In this document: positions 8,769-17,578 of the stretch, piece by piece
How positions within the stretch are numbered: position 1 is the first letter of the stretch
Layout of the letters: each line of letters begins with the position of its first letter
NCBI GenBank assembly: GCA_963710865.1
Contig: CAVQBR010000002.1
Span: 434,001 to 498,000 of the forward strand
DNA from: PRDV01 sp963710865
Lineage (GTDB): Bacteria; Babelota; Babeliae; Babelales; Babelaceae
Direction: 5' to 3'
Length of the DNA: 64,000 nt
Made by a program: the position numbers and the translations under genes
The notes under the pieces: model-generated
Seen by the model: the letters and a program-made list of their open reading frames with translations, nothing else
Databases searched by the model: none
What the model was told of the DNA's origin: nothing

Positions 8769-9272
8769 ATGAGTATTCTTTTTATAACCGGCACGAGTGG
8801 CTCAGGAAAAACTACGTTAGTGCACCATTTAAGAGCACAGTTACCGAGCAACCTTTTTGAGGTGTATGATTTTGACGAAAATGGAGTGCCTCAAGATGCT
8901 GACGCAGTATGGAGGCAAAAAACAACTGACTACTGGCTACAGAAAGCAGCCGAAAACTCTCTTCACAAAAAGTCGACCATCGTGTGCGGGGTTACCGCTC
9001 CCTCAGAAATAATACTCTCAGCGAAAAAACCGAATGTACCAGTCTACTTTGGATTTCTTAAAGTCTCTGATGATGTACTACGAAAGCGACTATCAGCACG
9101 AGGATGGGATGAGGCGCTTATTCAAGATAATATTAACTGGGCGCATTATTTGGAAGCGGAAGTAAAAAAGCAACCACATCATAGGATACTTGATACCACA
9201 CTCTACAGTCCACAGCAAATAGCCGATGAATTTGTTGCTTATGCAACACAGTCTATGCAAGAATCCCTTTAA
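8769..9272 (+). CDS. small P-loop kinase / AAA-type nucleotide kinase
   Basis: The protein begins with MSILFITGTSGSGKTTL, a Walker A loop right at the N-terminus as in nucleoside and shikimate-kinase-like folds. A strand-terminating YDFDENG follows (possible acceptor-binding acid), then a late RKRLSARGWDE segment like the arginine lid of small-molecule kinases. The phosphate acceptor is unknown. ATG 8769 fits the fold and has aaggaa eight bases upstream. The frame stays open to TTG 8661 (with ATG 8676 behind aaagga), which would add about 30 residues with a membrane helix; that longer form is possible but unusual for such kinases. A hairpin at 9274-9308 directly follows the stop. Confidence 0.7.
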   Translation: MSILFITGTSGSGKTTLVHHLRAQLPSNLFEVYDFDENGVPQDADAVWRQKTTDYWLQKAAENSLHKKSTIVCGVTAPSEIILSAKKPNVPVYFGFLKVSDDVLRKRLSARGWDEALIQDNINWAHYLEAEVKKQPHHRILDTTLYSPQQIADEFVAYATQSMQESL

Positions 9273-9273
9273 A

Positions 9274-9308
9274 AACGATCAGCGACTACGTAGATACGTA
9301 ATCGCTGA
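9274..9308 (-). terminator. hairpin terminator of the tRNA transcript, possibly bidirectional
   Basis: CAGCGA (9280-9285) pairs with TCGCTG (9302-9307), and TACGTA (9287-9292) with TACGTA (9295-9300), around a two-base loop and one C/A mismatch. On the minus strand the stem is followed by TTTTT, which fits termination of the tRNA-Lys/tRNA-Glu transcript. It may also end the kinase gene on the plus strand. Confidence 0.7.
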
Positions 9309-9321
9309 CGGACGTCTATTT

Positions 9322-9399
9322 TGGCGTCCCCAAGGGGATTCGAACCCCTGTTCCTGCCGTGAAAGGGCAGTGTCCTGGACCAGGCTAGACGATGGGGAC
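9322..9399 (-). tRNA. tRNA-Glu (anticodon TTC)
   Basis: The minus strand folds into a full cloverleaf. The acceptor is GTCCCCA/TGGGGAC, the anticodon stem CTGCC/GGCAG encloses loop CTTTCAC with anticodon TTC, and the T loop reads TTCGAAT. G is the discriminator base and CCA is encoded (9322-9324). It is transcribed after tRNA-Lys from the same promoter. Confidence 0.95.
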
Positions 9400-9408
9400 G
9401 GCATATCT

Positions 9409-9484
9409 TGGTGAGCCGCGTTGGACTCGAACCAACGACCCACAGCTTAAAAGGCTGTTGCTCTACCGTCTGAGCTAGCGGCTC
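9409..9484 (-). tRNA. tRNA-Lys (anticodon TTT)
   Basis: The minus strand folds into a cloverleaf with acceptor GAGCCGC/GCGGCTC. The anticodon stem ACAGC/GCTGT encloses loop CTTTTAA with anticodon TTT, and the T loop is TTCGAGT. The discriminator is A and CCA is encoded. It lies nine bases upstream of tRNA-Glu in one transcript. Confidence 0.95.
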
Positions 9485-9507
9485 GCTATTCACCCTAATA
9501 TTTATTA

Positions 9508-9536
9508 AAAGTACTGATTTAGAGGAAGTTTGTCAA
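9508..9536 (-). promoter_or_regulatory. promoter of the tRNA-Lys/tRNA-Glu operon
   Basis: On the minus strand a consensus TTGACA (9531-9536) is followed after 17 bases by TACTTT (9508-9513). The predicted start is about 15-20 bases before tRNA-Lys, as expected for a tRNA operon. Confidence 0.7.
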
Positions 9537-9604
9537 GTAGAAGAAAGCAATTTTCGCTGATTCACATATTTTTTTTGCTCAGATACTCTTTCTGTAACGC
9601 TTAC

Positions 9605-10963
9605 TCAAGAAATGATCCATGAGCTTAATGAGCAATAAATGAGAAGGCTCACGACATCCATAAGCGTGGCTAAAAAAGGACCAGCTGACAGCGCAGGATC
9701 TAATCTTAATTTTCGCAAGATGATGGGAATTAAGCTCCCTAAAAGCATCGAAACGATCACGATGATTCCTAGAGAGAGACTCACCGCAAAATTAGTAAGA
9801 TTGTCTCTTCGATGAAGCAAATAAATCCGAGCAAACGAGATAAAGGCGAGAATAGCCCCAACAATAAGAGCCATACAACCTTCTCTCTTGAGAAAGCGGC
9901 CTAAATTCATATCATTTAATTCACCTGACGAAATGCCTTGAATAACAAGCGCAGACGACTGGCTACTGCTATTACCTCCGGTACTCTGAATCATCGGTAT
10001 GAGGAAAAGTAAAAATCCTGCTAAGAAATCCTGGTACTGCATAATAATGAGAGAAGAAAATATCTGCACCAAGAAGAGAACAATTAAAATTGAACTTCGT
10101 TGGTAAAGAAGTTTCGAAAAAGGAGTTTCAAAATACGTGTGCTTTAACGGGGTCAAAGCAGATATCTTATAGACATCTTCTGCAGCTTCCTGTTCTAGAA
10201 TATCGACAAGCGTATCACTGGGTATTACTCCTAAAAACTCATTGTTATCACCAACAACGGGAACGGTTAGTAATTTATAGTGGACCATCTGGTGAGCAAT
10301 TTTTTCACGATCTTCTTGTACTTTTACCCGTAGTTCGTTTTTACGCAAAATCGAGGCAAGAAGCGTCTTAGGATTTTTAAGAACAAGATCCTCTAAATTA
10401 ATATGACCAACCAGCTGGTTTGCTTGGTTGGTCACATAAATACGTTGATGTAATTCCTTGTTCGGCTGCAGGCGCTGCAAGATCTGTATACTCTTTTCTA
10501 TCGTAAGATCATCCATGAGACTTATAACATCGGTATTCATAATACCACCAGCAGTCTCAGGATCAAAACGCATTAAGGAGAGCACCTGTTCTCTATTTTT
10601 CTTATGAAGGAGCTTAATATATTTCTTAAGTTCTTCGTCCGAGAGTTCATCAAAGAAATCGGTCAATTCGTTGAGCGGCAAATGACTCAAAATCTGACTT
10701 CGACTATGATCATCTAACACAGAAAGACAGACGACTTTTCTCGAATAGGTTAAATCTGAAAAAACAGGAACTCGTAGGTGATGAGGCAGTTTACTAAATA
10801 GACGTTGAGCAGACTCTTTATCAAGATCAGAAAGACACTGGGCAATATCTGCAGGATGCAGCTTCACAAATTCTTGCCACAACAACACCCCAAGAGGTGA
10901 ATCCTGTTTGAGGACCGTCTCGCTATTAGCAGCAACCTGATCAAGTATCTTTTGCGTATCCAT
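9605..10963 (-). CDS. mgtE: magnesium transporter MgtE
   Basis: The domain order is that of MgtE. A helical N-domain of leucine-rich repeats (residues ~1-130) is followed by two CBS motifs (~135-260) starting after the FDPETAGGIM segment. A connecting helix and a C-terminal membrane domain of about five helices complete it. The pore-region signatures are clear: PMIQSTGGNSSSQSS and DPALSAGPFLATLMDV. MgtE is an inner-membrane Mg2+ channel that closes when Mg2+ binds between the N and CBS domains. Length (452 residues) is normal. No Mg2+ riboswitch fits in the 50 bases before the start. It is divergent from the pseudouridine synthase gene. Confidence 0.95.
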   Translation of the reverse strand: MDTQKILDQVAANSETVLKQDSPLGVLLWQEFVKLHPADIAQCLSDLDKESAQRLFSKLPHHLRVPVFSDLTYSRKVVCLSVLDDHSRSQILSHLPLNELTDFFDELSDEELKKYIKLLHKKNREQVLSLMRFDPETAGGIMNTDVISLMDDLTIEKSIQILQRLQPNKELHQRIYVTNQANQLVGHINLEDLVLKNPKTLLASILRKNELRVKVQEDREKIAHQMVHYKLLTVPVVGDNNEFLGVIPSDTLVDILEQEAAEDVYKISALTPLKHTYFETPFSKLLYQRSSILIVLFLVQIFSSLIIMQYQDFLAGFLLFLIPMIQSTGGNSSSQSSALVIQGISSGELNDMNLGRFLKREGCMALIVGAILAFISFARIYLLHRRDNLTNFAVSLSLGIIVIVSMLLGSLIPIILRKLRLDPALSAGPFLATLMDVVSLLIYCSLSSWIIS

Positions 10964-11020
10964 AGAGACTCCGTTTTTTACATTATTATGTAGTCTATCT
11001 TGTTACATCATCAATGTCTA

Positions 11021-11048
11021 TTGACTTAAATTTTGCAAACTGTAAAAT
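11021..11048 (+). promoter_or_regulatory. promoter of the RluD-type gene
   Basis: TTGACT (11021-11026) and TAAAAT (11043-11048) are 16 bases apart. Transcription from here would begin near 11055, which rules out the upstream in-frame codon at 11014 as start and supports ATG 11068 or 11080. Confidence 0.55.
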
Positions 11049-11067
11049 TAATATTATTCTACAAACT

Positions 11068-11997
11068 ATGAGCAATCGCATGGAAACCTCAACAAAACTT
11101 CTTAGTAACTATCCTACTCCTCTTCGAGTCGATAACGCATTGACCAATGAGTTTCCGACCTATTCGCGTAACTTTTTTCAACAGTTAATCAGGGATAAGT
11201 ATATCCGTGTCAATGGGACTATTATTTCCAAGTCGAGTGTCCTTGTAAAAGAAGGAGATCTGTTAGAAGTAACCTTTCCACCTCTCAAGCCACTTGGAGC
11301 ACTTCCTCTGCCTTCCCAAGAGCTGGGTGTTTCACTCGTAGCTGAACATGATGATTTTCTTATAGTATACAAGCCTGCTGGGCTTCTTGTCCATGCTCCA
11401 AGTCACAATAACTCAAGTGTAACACTCGTTGATTGGCTTGTACATTCATTTAAAGAACTTACGACCGTTGGCACAAGCGATCGCCCCGGAATAGTACATC
11501 GACTTGATAAAGACACTTCAGGTCTTCTTATCATACCACGCACACCTCAATCACATACGGCATTTGCAGAGCTATTTCAAGCACGTGCTATACAGAAAAC
11601 TTATTTAGCTGTAGTAGAGGGACACCCCCCGTCTTCTGGCACACTAGATGCAGCCATCGGCCGAGACCCTTTTCACAAACATAAAATGGCCGCAATTCCC
11701 TATGGGCGACCTTCCCTTACTCACTATAAAGTAATTGAGTATTTTCCTCAGTGTGCTCTTGTTGAAGCACAATTGATTACCGGAAGAACTCATCAAATAC
11801 GGGTACATTTTTCTGCTAGTGGCTATCCCCTTCTTGGAGACTCCGTCTACGGAACCGCCCATCCGCTCATACAACGGCAAGCACTTCATGCACATCAGAT
11901 CTCTTTTACCTACAAGGAGCAAAACTATTCATTCTGCTCTGAGCTTCCAGATGATATTCGTGCACTCATAACAGCGCTCAAAGAAAAAAACGACTAA
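11068..11997 (+). CDS. RluD/RluA-family 23S rRNA pseudouridine synthase
   Basis: An N-terminal S4 RNA-binding domain (RVDNALTNEFPTYSR, RVNGTIISK) is followed by the RluA-type catalytic domain. The catalytic aspartate is in HRLDKDTSGLL, and TGRTHQIRVH and YPLLGDSVYG are also present. RluD-like enzymes isomerise uridines in helix 69 of 23S rRNA (positions 1911, 1915 and 1917 in E. coli). RluC has a similar layout, so the exact target is not certain. The start is placed at ATG 11068 because of the promoter just upstream; ATG 11080 is possible. No strong ribosome binding site is visible. Confidence 0.9.
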   Translation: MSNRMETSTKLLSNYPTPLRVDNALTNEFPTYSRNFFQQLIRDKYIRVNGTIISKSSVLVKEGDLLEVTFPPLKPLGALPLPSQELGVSLVAEHDDFLIVYKPAGLLVHAPSHNNSSVTLVDWLVHSFKELTTVGTSDRPGIVHRLDKDTSGLLIIPRTPQSHTAFAELFQARAIQKTYLAVVEGHPPSSGTLDAAIGRDPFHKHKMAAIPYGRPSLTHYKVIEYFPQCALVEAQLITGRTHQIRVHFSASGYPLLGDSVYGTAHPLIQRQALHAHQISFTYKEQNYSFCSELPDDIRALITALKEKND

Positions 11998-12024
11998 CTC
12001 CGGCAGGAAATTCCATGCATCGGC

Positions 12025-13578
12025 TTATGTTAAAGGTTTTGCCTTAGGTTTACCCTTAGCCTGAGTTGTATAATAACGATACGCTAAATATCCGCCTAAA
12101 CAAATAAGAGCTAACCCGCCAATCTTGGAATACCTAGAATTAAGGAAGCTCTCCCTTTTCTTGCCAAAGTCAGAACTTGACTCTCTCTCGGAACTAACAA
12201 CAGTAGGTTTTTTAGGGTTTGGCACAGGCGTACTTGATATAACTCCAGGACCAGATCCAGTTTGAGGGGTTGATGGAGCAGGGTTCGGATCAACACTTAC
12301 GGGAGCAACAGAACTTGGTACAACCGTAGATGCTGCTGCAGAGCTTGATACAGAAACAGATCTCGGATCAGTTGAAGGCACGGGCGCCGAAGCAGAAACT
12401 CCAGCCCCCACAGCGCTTGATGTAGAAGGTCCGACACTTGCAGGAACAGCAGAAGAACTTGATGCAACCGTAGATGCAGCTGGAGAATCACCCGCAGAAA
12501 CGGGATCCAAGGTGCCGGCAGCACTGTGCGCAACAGGTCGAACTGAAGAACTAGATGCAGAGGTTAAAGCACTTGCCGAATGCCCACTAGCAGGCAACGA
12601 CAACCTGCTTGACGGGGCTGCAGCTGCTGCAGCACTCGTCGTTGATGAAGTTGGACGTCTCGATTGAATTTCGGCGAGCGCTTGCGCTTGCTGCCTCTTT
12701 AATTCTTCAAAGTCTCGTATTATCTGTAGAAATTCGTCCCTCTTGGAGCTTTTAGCAATCAAATCATAAACGTATTCTCCCGCCTCATTTGGTTGATCTA
12801 AACAATTTGAATGATCATAAATAAGAACCCTAAATGCGTCACATGCGCTGAACTTGGCAGCCCAGTGTAGTACCGAATTATGACCGCATTTTAGATGAAC
12901 GAGCTTCGTCGTATCGAAGTTGTTCTGAGCAGCGTTTGCCAAGTGCTCCGCTACTGCGCGAGGGTCATCGTGTTCGATAGCTTCAAATAAAGAAGTCATA
13001 CACTGATTTTTCAAGCGCACTTGCGGATCACGACGGCGCCTCGTTCTACCTTCTCGGTCCGCGGCAGGAACAGCTGACGGCACTGTTGAAGCACTGCGCG
13101 AACTGGCAGCGTCCGATTGCGGGAGGATACTATCCTTGGCCGCTTCTCCCAAGTAATTAGATTGTGGGGGACTCATATCTTTGGGTGCTTTTCCCGAGTT
13201 ATTTTGCACACTCATGAGGTCTTGAAATTCCTGCCGTTCAAACTGCTGTCGAATCTCTTTGCTTGCACATCGCATTACTAAATGCATAATAGTATCGCCA
13301 TTACCATTTCTTACAGTACAAACATAGGGAATCGAAACCTTTTTCAAAATGTGTGCAACTGCCGTTTCATTACATTCTTCGACTGCCTGAAACAAGACTT
13401 TTACAAAACGCTCCGCTGACGGACTCTCAAGTGTGGATCTTTGAGGAGACTCAGTCCCTTTCTGCACGACGTTCGAAGGATTCATGGCCACAAGGAGGCC
13501 TTCAGGATGATGCGCTGCGTTCATGACCCGAGCAGCTAAAAGAAGCACACTTATTTTCTTTATCATAGTAATTTTCAT
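12025..13578 (-). CDS. secreted ankyrin-repeat protein with Ser/Ala-rich stalk and C-terminal membrane helix
   Basis: The first 22 residues form a signal peptide. Two short ankyrin-like blocks follow (NGDTIMHLVMRCAS near residue 95 and HNSVLHWAAKFSACDAF near 235), separated by a charged linker. Residues ~310-460 are low complexity, mainly Ser, Ala, Pro and Val. One hydrophobic helix (GGLALICLGGYLAYRYY) near the C-terminus is followed by a short lysine-rich tail. This suggests an exported protein held in a membrane with the ankyrin part on a flexible stalk. Ankyrin repeats bind proteins and are common among effectors of intracellular bacteria, but no target can be named. The layout resembles the proteins at 37785-39533 and 52969-53430. 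Confidence 0.8.
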   Translation of the reverse strand: MKITMIKKISVLLLAARVMNAAHHPEGLLVAMNPSNVVQKGTESPQRSTLESPSAERFVKVLFQAVEECNETAVAHILKKVSIPYVCTVRNGNGDTIMHLVMRCASKEIRQQFERQEFQDLMSVQNNSGKAPKDMSPPQSNYLGEAAKDSILPQSDAASSRSASTVPSAVPAADREGRTRRRRDPQVRLKNQCMTSLFEAIEHDDPRAVAEHLANAAQNNFDTTKLVHLKCGHNSVLHWAAKFSACDAFRVLIYDHSNCLDQPNEAGEYVYDLIAKSSKRDEFLQIIRDFEELKRQQAQALAEIQSRRPTSSTTSAAAAAAPSSRLSLPASGHSASALTSASSSSVRPVAHSAAGTLDPVSAGDSPAASTVASSSSAVPASVGPSTSSAVGAGVSASAPVPSTDPRSVSVSSSAAASTVVPSSVAPVSVDPNPAPSTPQTGSGPGVISSTPVPNPKKPTVVSSERESSSDFGKKRESFLNSRYSKIGGLALICLGGYLAYRYYTTQAKGKPKAKPLT

Positions 13579-14111
13579 ATATCAGGTGTTTGCATTATTA
13601 ATTTTAGCTTCATAAGAATAACATAAGATAACAATTTAAGAAAAAGCCCCCATACTTGAGCAACCAAACGAAGTAGTAACCATTGAGTTTATCGATGAGC
13701 CCCTATTTTAGGGATTCAACGATTTTTTGACTGCAGGCAGTTTCAAGCAAGCTAACACGTACACTCTTCAAAACGCGAGAATTTCATTCTTAAGCATCGC
13801 GTTTCGACAATCTACAGACCCAACCACGCGGCTTCGAGCCCAAGCAAAGAAATAATATTTGTAATTTTTTCCTCATATAAGCCGGAACATTTAATACCTG
13901 ATTGAAAACTTTATTTTTGCCCTTGATCCACAGCTCTGGCAGCCAATTCCCGCACTCAGAAGGACAAATGAAAGGGAGCCGATGCTTCAAATATTTTCAA
14001 AAATAACTTGATTTTTTTTGTAAACCCTTTAGCCTTATTTATAGCTAGGAAGGAATTGTAGTAATGAAGCATATTTCCATATACTCTTTTCGTAAATAGC
14101 GCAGGGCGCCT
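13579..14111. other. intergenic stretch, nothing confident
   Basis: No gene with a plausible start and recognisable product was found on either strand. The stretch separates two genes that are both on the minus strand and presumably holds the promoter of the ankyrin gene. Confidence 0.5.
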
Positions 14112-14798
14112 CTAAAAAAGGGCCCTTAGTTTTTTAAACCAATTTACATCGGCTTTCTCGCGAGGCCTTTTTCTTGTATGTACTGATCCATTGAGCTCTA
14201 TTGACCTCTCCTTCAAAAGATCATACTGTTTACCAAAGCCAGCTAGTATGCGCGGAGCATCGAGTACTACCACGTTTTCCTGATTGGCCTCGTTAGCTCG
14301 CACCGTGAAATTGAACGAACCAGTCCACACTAAGGCCTTATGATCGATATTATCGTCAAAGATAGCCCACTTGTTATGCATAAGAGAACCATTACGCCCT
14401 TCTCCACTTTGATAGACCCAGATTGGGATACCTGCATCTGCGAGCAGCGGCACCTTGCTATAGCGGTCATTCTTATAGGCCGGATCAACGACACACTCAA
14501 CCGTTATGCCTTCGTTATATGCATCAACAAGCGCCCGAGCAATTCTTTTATCGGTAATAGTATAAATAGCAATGCGAATACGCTTTTTTTCACACGAAAT
14601 AAGGGAAATAAGAATATCACGCACCTGGTCATCGGGTGAGAAAAATGGCTGCGCTATATGTTTTTGCTCATCATACAAAAGCTTTCTTAAATACCCTTCA
14701 TCATCATGTCGAGCTACAACATAGGCGAGAGCTCCACACCCAACAAGTACCAGAATAAAGCTAACGCCAACTACAAGTCTCTGAAAACTGTTCATCAT
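14112..14798 (-). CDS. phospholipase D-like protein (single HKD motif, exported or membrane-anchored)
   Basis: An N-terminal hydrophobic segment (about residues 8-27) acts as signal or anchor. A PLDc-2 domain follows with one HxK(x)4D motif (MHNKWAIFDD) and the downstream GSFNFT, as in single-motif members such as Nuc-type endonucleases and mitoPLD, which dimerise to complete the active site. The substrate may be nucleic acid or phospholipid; the IRIAIYTITD start and GIPIWVYQ strand are usual in the nuclease-like group. An aggag site precedes the start. It lies six bases downstream of tamB in the same operon, so it could serve the envelope, though this is only context. Confidence 0.8.
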   Translation of the reverse strand: MMNSFQRLVVGVSFILVLVGCGALAYVVARHDDEGYLRKLLYDEQKHIAQPFFSPDDQVRDILISLISCEKKRIRIAIYTITDKRIARALVDAYNEGITVECVVDPAYKNDRYSKVPLLADAGIPIWVYQSGEGRNGSLMHNKWAIFDDNIDHKALVWTGSFNFTVRANEANQENVVVLDAPRILAGFGKQYDLLKERSIELNGSVHTRKRPREKADVNWFKKLRALF

Positions 14799-14804
14799 GT
14801 TCTC

Positions 14805-17465
14805 CTAAAACTTCCATCTCATTTCTACTTCACCGCCTATAGACCCTTTTTCGTCCCGTATCGCTTTGATGCGCATCTCATCCGATACCGTATACTCTAC
14901 CTCAAGTTGTGTCTGGTCAGACAAGTTGAAAGCATTTTGTGCCTTAGCACGCAATCGATCGGTAAAATTAACCTCAATAGCCCCTTGCATTCCTTTTTCG
15001 GTAGCACTAGGGATAAACTTCACATGTTTCAAAAGATTTTTAAAAAACTGTTGTGCTTTTGAGAGATTCTCATCAGATCCGAAGAGCAAACTCTCAATAT
15101 GCATCATTACTATACTTGGCATCGCCAGATATAACGCCCCATCTGCTGCACCCGTCAAAAGTAATCGTACGATACTCTCTTCGTTCAGATGAGGAGATGA
15201 AGTAAATGAAATCTTCGGTTGATGGAGTGTACCGCCTACATTCATCGTGACCGTATAGTTGTTAATAGTATTGCGAGCAGTCAACTCAATCAACGGATCA
15301 TCTACCTGCTGCGGAGATAAAACTAATTTGCCGTTAATAATATAGAGCGGTTTATACGGAAACGCAAACGAACCCTGTAATAATTCTACACATCCTCCAA
15401 TCAGAGGCTGAGCAACAGTCCCTCCAAGCACCACTGTCGCATGAGCCTGAGTTTCGAAAAATGCTGTTTTAACCTCAACTGGCGCCTGAGTCTCAAGATA
15501 TATATCAAGATCAACAGCAGGTGCCGATGATCCACTTGTTGAACGAAGTAACTCCTTCTGAACTTGAGACGACAATAAATTACTCTGCAGTTGTGCTTTA
15601 TCAAGAGTTACCAGCCCCTTACACGACCACCGATTTTGTGCATATGCAGCAGTCAGGCCTCCCGAAAGGGTGCCAAAGAAGTCTTTATTCCAACTTACAA
15701 ATACGCCGCTGGCAATAAGGGGGATATGAGCAGAATGAAGAGCACCATCCGATGCTACAGAAAATCGAGCCGATGGTACAAGCAATTGTCCTTTATGAAG
15801 ATCAATTGAAAGATCTTCAACTTCTACACAACCGGTAGCATACTCATAGGCGAGCCTGCCTTTCACATTCGTAATCAAATTATACAAGGAAGGAATTTTA
15901 ATAGCTGTATCCTGCGCATTTACCTGAGCTGCGATCTTGCCTGGCTCAGAAACAAACTGCACCCGGGCCTGACCTGTCGATGGAAGGCCTTGAAGGGTAG
16001 TACCAGTCACCAGCAAAACAAGATCTTTTATCATATCAAAATTAATTGTTCCCTGCAGACACTCGTTCTTTCGGTCAAGTTGAATACTCTTATCACCAGA
16101 TACATAGGAACACTGGTGAACTTCGAAGGGAAACAGAGAGCAACGAGCTTTATATGTTGAACCATTACATGTTCCTTGTACAGCTGCTCGAACAAGATCA
16201 CTGTCCACCTTTCCTGAAATACGGATCTTACCTCCCCGGCTAGATTGAGCCTGTAGCGTTGCTTGTGCTTTTACCGTTGATCCAGTGGCAGTCAGTGTGC
16301 ATGAGCCAGATTCTACAGTCATCAGCGGGATGCCGCTATACTTTTTTTTCAATGCAAGAGAACTTTCCAAGGCTCCCGTTACATACCGCCAGGTGCCCTG
16401 CGCTTTTAAATCTTTTGGTCCTTCTATGAGGAGTGTACCCTGTGCCTGTGTAGTGTCACCTTCGACCGAGCAGGTTACCGATGGGAACGGCAGACCAAGA
16501 ATCTGAGCTGTACCTGTATACTGAAGAGCCATTTCACTTATCCTTACCTGCCCAGTCCCCTGCACCGACCCAGGAAGCTCAGCAAAGGGCTCACCAAGAG
16601 GCAAATAACGTGTAAGCGAGTGCAAAGTGCCTGTAACCATAACATCTGCAAGCGCCGATTCGGGCTCAAATACTATATCAGTTGCCTGGAACGAGCAGCT
16701 TCGATCTTCAGGGTACCACTGAGCTGTCGCATGACCTTGTTTGTAGAATCCGAGAAAAACATGATTTTTGATCTTTCTTACCCACGGTATATCTCCCACA
16801 CAATGCATCTTAATAGAATACTCTTCAGGATGTAAAATAGGCACATCTATCAGCATCGTACCAGCCAACTTCTCAATAAGCGGACGCTTCTCTTTGGTAT
16901 ACGTAACGGAACCCTCATGCACAAAGCAATGAGTAGTCACTGTCTGGGGCTTTACATCGGTAGAACTTGAGCAGCGGCCCCACAGAGCTCCTTGTGCCTG
17001 GTCAACGATTACCGTTGCCTGTTGCATATCTGTTCTTAGCACAAGGAATGGAAGTGATGTTGGGGCGTACACAAGCGCCAAAAATGGCTTTGTAAGAGCA
17101 AAGGCTCCCTCTTCAAACTTCGTATAGATGACCGGCTTATAAAAGACCAACTCTGTTGCGCAACGCGAACTCTTTAAGAACGAAAGCCAGGAAAAGCCAA
17201 TTTGAAGTACTGGACTTTGAAAGGACCACGAGCCCGTACGTGATGCGGCATGAACCTGCTCAGCAGTAATGTAACCACCAAACACATCAAGCTTGGTAAT
17301 TTTTAAAGAGACAGGCTCACCAAGAGCCTCTGTGCATGCCTGACAAACGATAGATTCTACCCGCTGTTTCAGCCAAGGGTCTTCTTGAAATAGGGCAACA
17401 GCAACGATGACTCCTAGCGCCAGAGCCCCTTGCACTTTTAAGATTATTTTAATGGGCTTAATCAC
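14805..17465 (-). CDS. tamB: TamB-like translocation and assembly module protein (DUF490)
   Basis: A single N-terminal membrane helix (residues ~9-26) is followed by a long stretch of beta-strand repeats and the conserved C-terminal TamB domain. That domain includes QGSFAFPYKPLYIINGKLVL, GGTLHQPKISFTSSP and ESIVRLLLTG, and ends in a strand closing with MRWKF. TamB-type proteins span the periplasm as a hydrophobic groove, now thought to move phospholipids to the outer membrane and to help barrel assembly. At 886 residues it is shorter than E. coli TamB (about 1260). No TamA gene lies nearby. It is first in an operon with the PLD-like gene and implies a two-membrane cell envelope. Confidence 0.85.
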   Translation of the reverse strand: MIKPIKIILKVQGALALGVIVAVALFQEDPWLKQRVESIVCQACTEALGEPVSLKITKLDVFGGYITAEQVHAASRTGSWSFQSPVLQIGFSWLSFLKSSRCATELVFYKPVIYTKFEEGAFALTKPFLALVYAPTSLPFLVLRTDMQQATVIVDQAQGALWGRCSSSTDVKPQTVTTHCFVHEGSVTYTKEKRPLIEKLAGTMLIDVPILHPEEYSIKMHCVGDIPWVRKIKNHVFLGFYKQGHATAQWYPEDRSCSFQATDIVFEPESALADVMVTGTLHSLTRYLPLGEPFAELPGSVQGTGQVRISEMALQYTGTAQILGLPFPSVTCSVEGDTTQAQGTLLIEGPKDLKAQGTWRYVTGALESSLALKKKYSGIPLMTVESGSCTLTATGSTVKAQATLQAQSSRGGKIRISGKVDSDLVRAAVQGTCNGSTYKARCSLFPFEVHQCSYVSGDKSIQLDRKNECLQGTINFDMIKDLVLLVTGTTLQGLPSTGQARVQFVSEPGKIAAQVNAQDTAIKIPSLYNLITNVKGRLAYEYATGCVEVEDLSIDLHKGQLLVPSARFSVASDGALHSAHIPLIASGVFVSWNKDFFGTLSGGLTAAYAQNRWSCKGLVTLDKAQLQSNLLSSQVQKELLRSTSGSSAPAVDLDIYLETQAPVEVKTAFFETQAHATVVLGGTVAQPLIGGCVELLQGSFAFPYKPLYIINGKLVLSPQQVDDPLIELTARNTINNYTVTMNVGGTLHQPKISFTSSPHLNEESIVRLLLTGAADGALYLAMPSIVMMHIESLLFGSDENLSKAQQFFKNLLKHVKFIPSATEKGMQGAIEVNFTDRLRAKAQNAFNLSDQTQLEVEYTVSDEMRIKAIRDEKGSIGGEVEMRWKF

Positions 17466-17535
17466 GCTGTTATCTCAGAAAAAGTGACATACATTCTTCT
17501 TCTAGTGTACAACAATGAGCGCCATCTTACAAAAG

Positions 17536-17561
17536 GAGCGGCCAAGAATTCTCGGCCGCTC
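17536..17561 (-). terminator. hairpin terminator after the modular secreted protein gene
   Basis: GAGCGGCC (17536-17543) pairs with GGCCGCTC (17554-17561) around an AGAATTCT core. On the minus strand the stem is followed by a CTTTTG tail. The hairpin after the neighbouring related gene (20113-20140) has the same core and flanks but different paired bases, which supports the structure. Confidence 0.75.
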
Positions 17562-17578
17562 TATATTATCAAAACTGA

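Noticed and set aside
10964..11013. Mg2+ riboswitch upstream of mgtE
   Set aside because: Only 50 bases separate the start of mgtE from the divergent gene region; an M-box or similar element would not fit.
13790..13990. 66-codon open frame in the gap after the ankyrin gene
   Set aside because: It has no ribosome binding site, no homologous neighbour or domain, and an unconvincing composition.
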